This document shows positions 35,201 through 43,692 of a DNA stretch of 64,000 bases, piece after piece. The translations under genes were made by a program, and so were the position numbers. Source of the stretch: Fenollaria massiliensis (GTDB lineage: Bacteria > Bacillota > Clostridia > Tissierellales > Peptoniphilaceae); contig NZ_HG326228.1 in assembly GCF_000312505.2 (NCBI RefSeq), positions 62,001-126,000 of the forward strand, given 5' to 3'. The notes under the pieces are model-generated. The model ran no database searches and had not been told where the DNA came from. It saw nothing but the letters and a program-made list of their open reading frames with translations. Positions within the stretch are counted from its first letter, which is position 1, and every line of letters begins with the position of its first letter.

Positions 35201-37783
35201 GAATTCGGCTCATTGACAGAACTAACATATGTTAAGCAATGGGAAGATGTAGATAAAGCCCCAATTGATAAAGCTACAGCTTATAGATTCACAGAAAACT
35301 CTCCTATTGACAAGGAAAGAACAGTTTATGCAGTATGGGGCCAAGCAGCAATTATCCTTCACTCAAACACAATTGTAAATGGCGAGTTAAAAGACACTAC
35401 TGTTATAATTCCATTTACGAATGATGATAAGGAATATACAGTAAATCAAATAGATGCAATTACATCAGGAACAATTACAAATCCAGTCAAAGAAGATTTA
35501 AAGAAGAAATCTACTATTAAGAGAATACCGCTTGTACCATACAAGTGGGATTCACAAGCAAGTTCTTACGACTCAAGATTTTTAGACTTTGCTCAAAACA
35601 GAAGTACCTTTGTTGGATGGACAACAACTCAATACAAAAATGACGCAACATCTGGATTTAAGGCAGGTCTAAACAACCCTAGATTAGCTGACCTAGATGC
35701 AGGTAAGGTAGCAGATACTGGCAGTGAAAAGAAATCTTTTTTAAAGAAAACTGAGATGCTGACTTATCTAGTTGATAACCCAGTAGTTTCTTACCTACCT
35801 AACGGTATGGACCTATATATCCACGAATCCTTAGATGACATAATGAAAAGTGGTAAGCAAATTCACCTATATGCAAACTACAGACCATATTTCAACGTAA
35901 ATGTTAAGCCAAGATATATGAAGATAAAAAATAAAGACTATGCAGATATAGATAAGGATGGAAACTATGGTGAGTATGATGGTGACGTTGAGGTAGACAA
36001 GAAACATGATATAGATGTAGCGCTACTATACAGAACAGCAGTTACTGACTATAGCGACCCAACAGTTGCTCAAACTGCAACATACAACGCTATAAACGAA
36101 GCGGACCTAATATCAGGCGATAAACTGATAAAACATTTTGTAGGCACATCAAAAGAAACTCTGACATGGAGCGTACCAGGATTTGATAAAGACGGCAAGA
36201 GACTTTCTTATGTAGCTATGGTTCTTCCTAAAGGTAAGACAGAGGCAGATTACAAAGCCTTCAATGAAACAAAGTGGAAAGACTTTGGTATCACAGTAAA
36301 CGTTAGAAAGATTATAGACTGGGACCAAGTAGCTGACGCAAATGTACCAAAGAACCTTCATAGAGACGCAGGAGATATATACGGAGGCAAACTTGCCAAG
36401 ACTCAAGTATTCACAGAGAAACAAGTATCTACAAATAAAACTGACGCATTTACATCTGCAACATCTAGAAAGTCAGATATAAGACAAGGCTCAACTAACG
36501 AAGTTAACGGCTACACAATAGTCATGACAAACACACCAGAATCACTTACAAAACCTATAATCAAGACTCTATTTAATACAGATACAGCAATTAAACTTGA
36601 TACAAGCAATGTAAATGTAGACGATGTTAAGACAATCACGTTAAGAGTACCAACAACAGGTACAAACTTTAAAACATACACATTTACAAAGAATGAATCT
36701 GGCACATTTGTATGTAGCGACACTAGCATAACTGCTACAGTAGATGCAGCGACAAAAGAAATTACAATATCTTCTTTCACTTTGACAGATCTTGCAAATA
36801 AATTCGTGTATGCAACATATGCAAATGATGCAGTAACAAGTGAAGAAGGCAACGAAATGATTCAGAAAAGACTTGCCTCTAACGAAGTAACAGATTTTGA
36901 ACAAGTTGAAAACAAGGGTGACAAACCAGTTGTTGAAATGACTATACCGGGAGGCTCAGGAAATCCAGCCAACCCATCTAAGGGAACTAAGTATGTAGTT
37001 GAAAAGTATGATAAAGATTTAGGCAAATGGGTACCAGTATCGGATGAAAAAGTTCTCGGCGACGAAGACAGACCAGGAAATAGGATAAAGCTAGATATTA
37101 CAGGCACTGTAAATAATAATGATCAGTTTAGAATAAAAGCGGAAGAACCTAACAAGACTCCAACTAGTTCTTTAAAGCCTAAGAACTTTGATACGCTTGG
37201 ACCAAAATTAAGAGGTGAAGCAAAAGACGATGCCTTCAGAATGTTTATAGACATAAATGCTATCCTAGACGAATATCCAAGAGAGGGTAAAGTCAAAGTT
37301 GAAGTTGGAACGAAAGGCCAACCTGGAACTAAGGGAAACATTGTCATAGAAGATATTGATCCTACTAAAGAATCAGACAGAAAATATTTGGTTGAAAGAC
37401 TAAGTTATATACCAAGAAACAGCATTCAAGGCATTTGGGTCACAGCTGAAGATAAATTTGGCAACAAGACAGAAAATGAAAAACTTGCTTATAAACCAAC
37501 AAAACAAATAGAAGTTCAATATCTAAACTTCAGAGCCAACAAAAGTAAATTCTATATGTTTATAGAAGGAACAGAATATAAAAAAGCAAAAGTAAGTTTA
37601 ACTGTAATTCGTGGCAGTGAAACAATTGTACTCGATCAGTTTGAAATAACAAATGTAAATACGAGATATACACTTACAAGAGGCGGACAAACATTCAAGC
37701 TCCAAACAGGTGATATCTTAAAAATCAAAGCAGTCGCAGATGACGGAGCTTACACTAACCCACACGAAATTACTATTAAATAA
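32264..37783 (+). CDS. Very large secreted surface protein (1839 residues)
   Basis: The start ATG 32264 has AAGGAG upstream; the longer frame runs back through the leader terminator. A signal peptide (RKTLALVMAFLMIVTMMPVNVMA) precedes a Pro/Gly-rich segment. Residues about 90-750 are beta-rich with no recognised domain. From about 770 come Listeria/Bacteroides-type repeat cores (KFDLNGGYLG with VFLGWST near 963, STFVGWTTTQ near 1113). Residues near 1300-1480 and 1550-1839 look like Ig-like and beta-sandwich modules. There is no LPXTG, SLH or other anchor, so it may be shed or bind the SLH protein downstream. It is probably an adhesin or a matrix component. Confidence 0.82.
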   Translation: MQTKNYLRKTLALVMAFLMIVTMMPVNVMAADPTPSGSGGEPVAVPGGTSTRAVDTPDWEVSDEEANSEYWPPSARNRLVEPSKGDFIKNPTIEYGGSYNYTDQNSKDREVIKLLYKTNSSPGGAWKKMLLKFDKTLYQMIDWDSSQTGVWKNPSTNRGPANPLHFKTGIMTFTLEPKERAGSTNVVSFDIDKAGYKANVLEAPMHFVLKDQDTLKSANLPTSIEELTKDREPIIQMRITDKKYERVRMNPTKHRNGYSTYTPSTVIPRKDYRVGLIPQSQQDNAVPWIYAQDSYISYDKNRGYVDLTIRHNKATLTSLAFDPYIGLRTVMEDKFFNILAGSSYKKPDGTEVAEDSGAKIADVFLLNADEDPYGRGSTYENPITERKISVLRSQINDGKDGLKYIQVVGSDYNKTDYESNIKTQQNGKALDLLINGAVANSLKGVATVVRFYVQPDKFDKIINDSDLLDMTFYTTFTMQTKTPKDTFTGKVDKERVLKQGDELILDVGTNEFGISSAAGDRKITMEVGKRPHTVVFNAEVNAFGGTSLYWKDKTSYWWRIPYDMTLKEGTPIKIYMEGLKKPITEVRFYKNKDEQAKGNNGDFFTIKKDAEKTGDMQYARFAGNLKSPHVVKTQNEASIPEIFTEDNIIYGHTKVGNAIVRATGLGVDNTLLKQAYLTDEEDTFTTAGSGDNEEVIIDQKRSQAVIVNKKMEFGYEFSTKDAINPKDPLGATTGITNKKYKMLKDAPIAFTTEDFSINAVEKLPPIIEQVQAKVKFDLNGGYLGDDPAADKAKDPIVKIAPLNENYRYVVGEDKFPTTTPNPAYKANAFVGPNRRMVYPLKDDGNGKLVQDTSAEKVMASHTDQPLGGETYQAAFNRYNDELKRRLTEAEALPTGLGAPNAIRNAAIKEAQKDIDSFKLYIERFYTSKGIDITKSQLWLREFPGKESQLELKTADPKNEEQGKVFLGWSTRPLTKEESDEFGSLTELTYVKQWEDVDKAPIDKATAYRFTENSPIDKERTVYAVWGQAAIILHSNTIVNGELKDTTVIIPFTNDDKEYTVNQIDAITSGTITNPVKEDLKKKSTIKRIPLVPYKWDSQASSYDSRFLDFAQNRSTFVGWTTTQYKNDATSGFKAGLNNPRLADLDAGKVADTGSEKKSFLKKTEMLTYLVDNPVVSYLPNGMDLYIHESLDDIMKSGKQIHLYANYRPYFNVNVKPRYMKIKNKDYADIDKDGNYGEYDGDVEVDKKHDIDVALLYRTAVTDYSDPTVAQTATYNAINEADLISGDKLIKHFVGTSKETLTWSVPGFDKDGKRLSYVAMVLPKGKTEADYKAFNETKWKDFGITVNVRKIIDWDQVADANVPKNLHRDAGDIYGGKLAKTQVFTEKQVSTNKTDAFTSATSRKSDIRQGSTNEVNGYTIVMTNTPESLTKPIIKTLFNTDTAIKLDTSNVNVDDVKTITLRVPTTGTNFKTYTFTKNESGTFVCSDTSITATVDAATKEITISSFTLTDLANKFVYATYANDAVTSEEGNEMIQKRLASNEVTDFEQVENKGDKPVVEMTIPGGSGNPANPSKGTKYVVEKYDKDLGKWVPVSDEKVLGDEDRPGNRIKLDITGTVNNNDQFRIKAEEPNKTPTSSLKPKNFDTLGPKLRGEAKDDAFRMFIDINAILDEYPREGKVKVEVGTKGQPGTKGNIVIEDIDPTKESDRKYLVERLSYIPRNSIQGIWVTAEDKFGNKTENEKLAYKPTKQIEVQYLNFRANKSKFYMFIEGTEYKKAKVSLTVIRGSETIVLDQFEITNVNTRYTLTRGGQTFKLQTGDILKIKAVADDGAYTNPHEITIK

Positions 37784-37807
37784 TTTATAGTAAGGACTGG
37801 AATTAAG

Positions 37808-37828
37808 CTAGGGGCCAGTTGCCCCTAG
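37808..37828 (+). other. GC-rich hairpin between the two surface-protein genes
   Basis: CTAGGGGC pairs perfectly with GCCCCTAG around CAGTT, but no T-run follows. It is more likely an mRNA-stabilising or processing hairpin than a terminator, consistent with co-transcription of the two genes at unequal levels. Confidence 0.65.
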
Positions 37829-37855
37829 TCTGTTCCATAAAAGAAAGGAGACTTT

Positions 37856-40800
37856 ATGGATACTAAAAAACGAATAACCTCCATATTGTTAAGCGTTTTT
37901 ATGCTATTGCAAATTATTTCGCCAGTAGCAGTATTGGCAAATAGCGATGCACCATACGCAGCGCCTAACAATGCAGGAGACGGCGAGATATTGCCAGAAT
38001 CTACTGATCAACGTGAAGTAAGATTTGATATTACAGAAATCATAGAAGAAGCAAAGGAGGCAGAGCTTCAAAGCGTTCCAAAACTAAAAAAATCTAGCAC
38101 GTACCAAACCATGGCAAATGGACTAGGTTTTAGTGATGAGAACATACTACCAGCAGTAGGAGCAGGCCCATCAATAGACATACCCGTTACTGTAAATGTT
38201 AAAGCAACAGGATTAAATGAAAATGAATTCAATTGGGCAGACCTTGCACCACAAGGACTTAACTTTAGAATAGAATATGACGGACAGTCAGTATCAAGTG
38301 ACACAGCTGGTAATGATTTAAAGATTACAAACAGCAGTGACCCGCTTAATTTTACTATCAATGCACCGAGACCGGAAAAGACAACAGAGCTGATTGTTTA
38401 CGCTGCAGAAAACGTTGGAATTCGACTATTCCAATATAAATCAACAGGTACTGGTGAAGGCGGTGGATTGAAGTTTACACTTGAACTATACGAATTACCA
38501 AATCCAAATATTGATGTAAAATATGTAGATATTTATGGTAAAAAGCTAAAAGACTATTTGCCATCCGCAAACACAGTAAAAGTAACAACAAATATTAAAT
38601 ATGAAGACGCTGATGAAAATTTAATTAATAAAGAATTCACACTTCCAACAAGCGACCAAACAGTAAATGTAAGAGAACTTGATAATACTGATGTAGATAA
38701 AGTAGAATTTAATAAATTAAAATCATTAGATATTAAACTTGCTGGCAAAACAAGTGGAGATTTAACAGTAGACGGTAAAAAATATTCATACACTGTAGTA
38801 ACAGATGCGAATATGAAAAACCCTACACAAATAACCCTAAAATACGACGCAGACGTAGCCATCCCACCAATGAAAGACGATGGAAAAACACCAGTTGATG
38901 CGCCAGACGGATATACACGTATAACATTCGACCCAACAGACGCTGCAAAAAATCAAACAAAAAATTATTACGATGTAAAAAGCACACTAACATGGGAACA
39001 AGCGAAAGCAGCAACACCAGCCGTAGCAGAACCAAAACCAGATCCAACACCAAATCCAACTCCAAATGGTGATAATATGAACTTTGTTGGTTGGTTTGAT
39101 GGTAAAGACAAACTAGCTAATAAAACTGGAGTAGTAGGTGAAACACCAGTAACATTCACAGCTAAGTATGCAGCAGATGTAATCCCAGGAACAGAATCAC
39201 CAGATAATCCAGATCCAGCAGGAAAGAAATATGTTAAAGTAACCCTAAATCCAGGAACAAACGGAACAGTAGTTCTAAAACAAGGATCAACAAAAACAAA
39301 AGTTGATACATTCTACTGGGTAAAGAAAGGTAAAACTCTAACAAGTGTAGAAGAAGAAGGTCAATTAGCTGGAAAAGCATTTAAATTCTGGGGAGCAAAA
39401 GCAGACTCAGAAGAAACTGTATTCCCATTAGCAGTAGCAGCAGATGAAACAAAAACAGAAATTGTTGTTCACGCTGTATACGGAGAAGACAGAGATGTAG
39501 TACCAGGAACAGAATCACCAGATAATCCAGATCCAGCAGGAAAGAAATACGTTAAAGTAACAATGGATGCAAACGCAACAAACTATACAGGAGCAACTTT
39601 AACAGGAGAAACATTCTACTGGGTAAAGAAAGGTCACAAGCTAACAAAAGATGATGTAGCAAAGACAAAAGCAAAATTAGATAAATTAAGCTTCAAAGAA
39701 TGGACACTTACAGCTGATAAAACAGCAACAGATAAGTTACCACAAACAATTAATGGAGAAAAAACTTTATATGCTCAATACAAATTAGATGCGCCAACTA
39801 TTAATCCGGTAACTGAAGGAGATAAAACTATCTCAGGTACAGGTGTTCCAGGAGCTAAAGTTAGTGTAACTAAAGAAAATGCAGATGGAACAGGTGTAGG
39901 AACAGGAATTGCTCAAAATGTGGTTGTTGGTGACGATGGAACATGGACAGCTAATGTACCTGCTGGAGTTACTCTAGAAAAAGGCGACAAAATCTACGCT
40001 ACACAAAAAGTAGGTGAAATTGAATCTGATCAAGCTGAAGCAACTGTTGAAGCTAAAGGTACTCCTCAACCATCTTTCAATTATACAACTCTTACTCTAG
40101 ACGAAAACTACAGAGGCGGACGTATTAGTGACTATGACGTTTATGTAGACGAATTAATTGAACGTTATCTATACACTCCTCATAGAAGAGGCTATGTATT
40201 TGAAGGCTGGAGCTACAACAGCAGACGTCTTGACGAAGTAAAACCTGGCGACAGAATTTACTACCCAACTACTTTATATGCAATTTGGTCTAAACAAAAG
40301 CCTAAAGATGACGAGGATGTAGAGCCAGTTGACACTAGAGAAGTTCACGACCACAACGCTTACATGTTTGGTTACACTGACGGAACTGTAAGACCTAATG
40401 GTAAGATTACAAGAGCTGAAGCAGCTGCATTAGTAACAAGACTTCTTGGTCTAGATACTTTCGCATCAGCTGCAAAACCAATGTTCTCTGACACACCAAG
40501 TTCATGGTATAACAAAGCCATCAACGCAGCTGTTGATAGAGGCATCATGAAGGGTTACCCTGACGGAAGATTCAGACCAAACGCACCTATCACTAGAGCA
40601 GAATTTACTCAAATGATATCAACTATTGACAACAAGCCTTATGGCGTTGCACCATTTGCAGATGTTAAGGGTCATTGGGCTGAAAGACCTATCGGCAGCG
40701 AATATCAAGCTGGCAGAATCAAAGGTTATCCAGACGGAACATTCAGACCAAACGCATTCATTACAAGAGCTGAAGCTGTTGTAATTCTTAACAAGATCTT

Positions 40801-40981
40801 CGAAAGAAATTATGACGCTATGTCCGCAAAGGACGCAGTTAACGCTCATCTAATCAAGGGTTTCTTAGACTTACCAACAAGTTTCTGGGGCTACTATGAT
40901 ATGATTGAAGCAACTAACTCTCATAGTTTCAAGAGAAGAGTGAAGGGCAGTGTTCAAGAAGACTGGACTTTAGTTAAATAA
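37856..40981 (+). CDS. SLH-anchored surface protein with InlB-like and Ig-like repeats
   Basis: 1041 residues. A signal peptide ends near VLANS. Residues about 35-330 are a beta-rich head. Three segments with TFYWVKKGK- or NFVGWFDG-type sequence (about 370-650) are Listeria/Bacteroides repeat-like, two of them introduced by an identical PGTESPDNPDPAGKKYVKVT segment. A bacterial Ig-like domain (KTISGTGVPGAKVSV) follows at about 650-740, then a further GYVFEGWSYN repeat. Three SLH domains (YTDGTVRPNGKITRAEA, YPDGRFRPNAPITRAEF, YPDGTFRPNAFITRAEA) end the protein and should bind secondary cell-wall polymer. AAGGAG precedes the ATG. Confidence 0.9.
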   Translation: MDTKKRITSILLSVFMLLQIISPVAVLANSDAPYAAPNNAGDGEILPESTDQREVRFDITEIIEEAKEAELQSVPKLKKSSTYQTMANGLGFSDENILPAVGAGPSIDIPVTVNVKATGLNENEFNWADLAPQGLNFRIEYDGQSVSSDTAGNDLKITNSSDPLNFTINAPRPEKTTELIVYAAENVGIRLFQYKSTGTGEGGGLKFTLELYELPNPNIDVKYVDIYGKKLKDYLPSANTVKVTTNIKYEDADENLINKEFTLPTSDQTVNVRELDNTDVDKVEFNKLKSLDIKLAGKTSGDLTVDGKKYSYTVVTDANMKNPTQITLKYDADVAIPPMKDDGKTPVDAPDGYTRITFDPTDAAKNQTKNYYDVKSTLTWEQAKAATPAVAEPKPDPTPNPTPNGDNMNFVGWFDGKDKLANKTGVVGETPVTFTAKYAADVIPGTESPDNPDPAGKKYVKVTLNPGTNGTVVLKQGSTKTKVDTFYWVKKGKTLTSVEEEGQLAGKAFKFWGAKADSEETVFPLAVAADETKTEIVVHAVYGEDRDVVPGTESPDNPDPAGKKYVKVTMDANATNYTGATLTGETFYWVKKGHKLTKDDVAKTKAKLDKLSFKEWTLTADKTATDKLPQTINGEKTLYAQYKLDAPTINPVTEGDKTISGTGVPGAKVSVTKENADGTGVGTGIAQNVVVGDDGTWTANVPAGVTLEKGDKIYATQKVGEIESDQAEATVEAKGTPQPSFNYTTLTLDENYRGGRISDYDVYVDELIERYLYTPHRRGYVFEGWSYNSRRLDEVKPGDRIYYPTTLYAIWSKQKPKDDEDVEPVDTREVHDHNAYMFGYTDGTVRPNGKITRAEAAALVTRLLGLDTFASAAKPMFSDTPSSWYNKAINAAVDRGIMKGYPDGRFRPNAPITRAEFTQMISTIDNKPYGVAPFADVKGHWAERPIGSEYQAGRIKGYPDGTFRPNAFITRAEAVVILNKIFERNYDAMSAKDAVNAHLIKGFLDLPTSFWGYYDMIEATNSHSFKRRVKGSVQEDWTLVK
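39185..39243 (+). repeat. 59-bp direct repeat, copy 1
   Basis: This copy is identical to 39503-39561 except for one base. It encodes the PGTESPDNPDPAGKKYVKVT linker at the start of a repeat module. Confidence 0.9.
39503..39561 (+). repeat. 59-bp direct repeat, copy 2
   Basis: Second copy, 318 bp after the first. The sequence between the copies is diverged, so the linker seems under recombination or conversion. Confidence 0.9.
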
Positions 40982-41046
40982 TTTTGCGTTAAGATCGCAA
41001 GAAAAAATAAAATTCAATTATAAATAAATAATTGACATAATGACAA

Positions 41047-41077
41047 GGCATGTGGGAGCAAATCTCACATGCCTTTG
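41047..41077 (+). terminator. Hairpin terminator between SLH gene and the next operon
   Basis: GGCATGTGGGA pairs with TCTCACATGCC (one wobble) around GCAAA. Only three Ts follow, so read-through into 41104 is possible. Confidence 0.7.
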
Positions 41078-41103
41078 TTATTAGATAAAGGAGGGGATGA
41101 AAT

Positions 41104-42074
41104 ATGGATCCGTTTGTTGAAAAACTAATAAGCAATCTTATAACCGCAGCAGGAATTAGTCAAACTAGCCCTTATGCTGGAATAATTTTTGCTACTATAT
41201 TAGTTTTATATTTTTTTATGGATAAAAAAATATAAGCTAAATAGCGCTAAATTCTATAATGTACCAGAAAAATATTTTAGATATAATACATTTAGAGAAT
41301 TTGTAGTAAATTCAACTTTAATATTCTTGATTTTATTATCTCTTGGCTATATGTTTATTGAGTCTTTTGGACTAAATAATGAAATATATTTAGTTAACTT
41401 CGTATTATTAGTTTTATACAGCATGGTTTTAATTTATAGTTTTTTGCAGAAGCTATATAATAATAATTTGTATATTTTTAAGTCGGATAATAAAGAAATA
41501 AGTAAAACTAGAGACATAACTTTAGTTTTAACACTTTTATTAATACCAATTTGCATATATGTTTATTTTAGGTTTATTAAATTAAATATTCAAGAAGCAG
41601 TGTGTTATTTATTATTAGGTTTGTCTGTTTTATATAGTATATTTATTATTTTATTATTTGCTGGTAAAAAGTGTGAAAAAATATGCCGTGCGATGAATAA
41701 TACAATAGTAAAAGCTGTATTTGATATGTATCAAATTTTTTTATTTCTCCATCATATCCATAGTATTTATTACAGTTTTGAGTTCTTTGACATTATCTGA
41801 TAAAATTATTGTTAAGTTAGTACAAAAAAATAGTGTTTACATGGAGAAAACGAATACGGATAAGAAAAAAGATGCTGCTAATGAAGCTGAATTAAATTCT
41901 TTCTCTGAATATATTATTAATAAAGTAAAAGATGGAAATAAATTGAGCTCTAGTGAGTGGTTTGAAGCATTTAATAAGCCAGAGACATTAATTATGTCTT
42001 ATGGAAAAGATAAAAAAGATGCAGATAGCAACTTAGCAATCAAATTTATTAATGATTTAGGAAAACAAATATGA
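41104..42074 (+). pseudogene. Membrane-protein gene split by two homopolymer shifts
   Basis: ATG 41104 follows AAAGGAGGGG, a strong ribosome site, and encodes MDPFVEKLISNLITAAGIS and one span before stopping at 41235 just after an A7 run (41224-41230). The next frame continues without a gap (KYKLNSAKFYNVPEKYF onward, several spans) to a T7 run near 41739, after which the third frame continues (YFSIISIVFITVL, then a charged tail) to the TGA at 42072-42074. Removing one base from each run gives a continuous protein of about 322 residues. Function is not recognised. It could be a decayed gene, assembly errors, or slippage-dependent expression. The stop overlaps the next start. Confidence 0.7.
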
Positions 42075-43084
42075 AAAATGAACTGTTCAGTGCTATAAAA
42101 CTATTATTATTTTTACAATTGATCACAAACTTAATCATAATAATTATAGCAGTCTTGGCAGGATTAATTTTTATAGTGACATATATGTTTGTAGTAAAAG
42201 ATAAGTATTTAAATCCCTCTAGAAAGAAAATATATGAATATATAGTGGATAGTAGCGGGTTAAGACAATTTATAATAACTGATTATAAAGATAAACTTTT
42301 GGTTATGACTGAACAAAAAGGAAATAACAATAAATCTAATCTATTATTAGATAGCAGCTGTTATAAACTTATATCTCTAACTAGTGATGATACAATATAC
42401 CAAGGGAAATATGATCAAGTTAATAATTATGGTGATGTAGGGGTTGAATATGATAGTAATCAGATTGAATCGGATGAAGAATACAAGCTTGTAACATTTG
42501 ACTTCAACGGGGGAGCAAAAGATGGAAAAGTATTAGAAAATGTTACGAAAGAAATTTTAATTGGCTCGAAGCTATCAGAAGCAGTATCAACTATAGAAAC
42601 AATTGGAGTATTTAAGACAATAGGAAGCTCGGTAAAAGGATTAAAAAAATGGGCAAGTGCTGAAAATTCTTCTGTAGAGTATGAAGATGTAGTAATAGAT
42701 GATGATTACGAACCAATAACTCTATATGCTCAATATAACAAAAAATTAGTAAAAGATGCAGATAACGATAAAGAAGCTCCAGATGATGGATACAAGTTTG
42801 TAATATTTGATTTCAACGGCGGAACAAAAGATGGAAAAGTATTAGAAAATATTAAGAAAGAGGTTTTAATTGGAGCAAAGCTATCAGATGCAGTATCAAG
42901 TGTTAAAACGTTTGGGGCATTTAAAAATATAGGAATTTCAAAAAAAGGGTTTAGCATATGGACTGACATTAAAGATGATGCTGAAAAATATGATGACGTA
43001 ATTATAGATGATAAATACGAAACAAAAACTCTATATGCTTACTATGATAAGGCAGTAGTGAGAGATGTGGATAGAAATAAATAA
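42071..43084 (+). CDS. Membrane-anchored protein with two InlB-like repeats
   Basis: 337 residues. An N-terminal span (LITNLIIIIIAVLAGLIFIV) anchors it. Residues about 140-225 and 235-325 are two homologous Listeria/Bacteroides-type repeats, each opening FDFNGG and closing LYAQYNK or LYAYYDK; the DNA of the two is closely similar around 42500 and 42815. ATGA overlap with the preceding gene indicates an operon. After the TAA another frame stays open for about 20 codons rich in Asn, Gln and Ser (to about 43148), which may be the lost original C-terminus. The region is more AT-rich than its neighbours. Confidence 0.75.
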   Translation: MKNELFSAIKLLLFLQLITNLIIIIIAVLAGLIFIVTYMFVVKDKYLNPSRKKIYEYIVDSSGLRQFIITDYKDKLLVMTEQKGNNNKSNLLLDSSCYKLISLTSDDTIYQGKYDQVNNYGDVGVEYDSNQIESDEEYKLVTFDFNGGAKDGKVLENVTKEILIGSKLSEAVSTIETIGVFKTIGSSVKGLKKWASAENSSVEYEDVVIDDDYEPITLYAQYNKKLVKDADNDKEAPDDGYKFVIFDFNGGTKDGKVLENIKKEVLIGAKLSDAVSSVKTFGAFKNIGISKKGFSIWTDIKDDAEKYDDVIIDDKYETKTLYAYYDKAVVRDVDRNK

Positions 43085-43202
43085 AAAAACGCAATCTAAT
43101 GAGAACAATCAATCACAAAACAACTCATCGGACCGTAATAATAAATAAACTTTATCATCTAAAAAGATTTATAATCATTTTTATACTCTCTTCAATTAAG
43201 TA

Positions 43203-43231
43203 TTACTTAAAGCAATACAAAGCGATATAAT
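43203..43231 (+). promoter_or_regulatory. Promoter of the RelB-like remnant
   Basis: TTACTT 43203-43208, 17-bp spacer, TATAAT 43226-43231. Confidence 0.7.
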
Positions 43232-43252
43232 ACACCAAAAGGAAGTGATATT

Positions 43253-43456
43253 ATGTCAAAAACATCAAATGCATATACAAGGCTTGAACCTGAAGTAAAA
43301 ATACCAAGCAAAAAGCCTCTTGTTTATGAAGATCTAAGTGAAGAAGACTTTGATAGAGAAATACTAAAAGCAATGGATGATTTTGATAACGGTAGGACTT
43401 ATACTGTAGAAGAAGTAGAAAAGAACTTAGAAGACATTTATACTAAAAAATATTGA
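43253..43456 (+). CDS. RelB/DinJ-type antitoxin lacking its central domain
   Basis: 67 residues. The N-terminus MSKTSNAYTRLEPEVK matches the first strand of RelB/DinJ antitoxins, and KKPLVYEDLSEEDFDREI onward matches the toxin-binding C-terminus. The roughly 40 residues normally between them, including the rest of the ribbon-helix-helix (LGIP, SNAI and the QI-L-GIPF region), are missing in frame. No RelE toxin follows. Promoter and ribosome site (GGAAGTG) remain, so the peptide may still be made. It is probably a relic antitoxin, or one that protects against toxins encoded elsewhere. Confidence 0.75.
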   Translation: MSKTSNAYTRLEPEVKIPSKKPLVYEDLSEEDFDREILKAMDDFDNGRTYTVEEVEKNLEDIYTKKY

Positions 43457-43481
43457 CAATTAATACAATTTAATCTATAAT
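43453..43481 (+). promoter_or_regulatory. Promoter of the antitoxin-like RNA
   Basis: A consensus TTGACA 43453-43458, 17-bp spacer, TATAAT 43476-43481. The -35 overlaps the stop codon of the RelB remnant, and no ORF follows on the plus strand for 330 bases. Confidence 0.85.
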
Positions 43482-43487
43482 TATATC

Positions 43488-43545
43488 AACAGAGCCTCCC
43501 CACGCTTAATGTTTTACATGCGGACCAAGGGGAGGACATTTTTAT
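43488..43545 (+). ncRNA. Candidate antitoxin RNA of a type I toxin-antitoxin locus
   Basis: The predicted transcript of about 58 nt consists of one hairpin: GCCTCCCC (43494-43501) pairs with GGGGAGG (43529-43535), an inner CGC/GCG extends it, and ATTTTTA follows as terminator. It is convergent with, and antisense to the 3' region of, the hydrophobic-peptide transcript on the minus strand. This geometry matches Fst/TxpA-type loci where the short RNA blocks toxin mRNA. Confidence 0.65.
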
Positions 43546-43566
43546 ACCTTAATATATCTATTCTCA

Positions 43567-43601
43567 CTTTCAAAACTCAAATATTTTTATAATTTTGAAA
43601 G
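43567..43601 (-). other. Stem-loop in the 3' region of the toxin-like mRNA
   Basis: CTTTCAAAA (43567-43575) and TTTTGAAAG (43593-43601) form a perfect 9-bp stem between the peptide stop codon and the antisense hairpin. It may guide RNA-RNA pairing or stabilise the transcript. Confidence 0.6.
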
Positions 43602-43614
43602 CGACTCATACATT

Positions 43615-43692
43615 TTACAAATCAGGACTGCTTATGTGGTCCTTTTCTATTGCCATAAGCAAAACTATAATCAAAACTATAACCAAAAGCAT
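43615..43692 (-). CDS. 25-residue hydrophobic peptide, candidate type I toxin
   Basis: Read on the minus strand from ATG 43690-43692 to TAA 43615-43617. Residues 1-14 are one unbroken hydrophobic segment (MLLVIVLIIVLLMA), followed by the charged tail IEKDHISSPDL. GGGTGAG lies just upstream as ribosome site; a GTG three codons earlier is an alternative start. Size, single span and polar C-terminus are those of Fst, TxpA and holin-like type I toxins that depolarise the membrane. A convergent consensus-promoter RNA overlaps its 3' region. The toxin promoter was not clearly identified. Confidence 0.65.
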   Translation of the reverse strand: MLLVIVLIIVLLMAIEKDHISSPDL

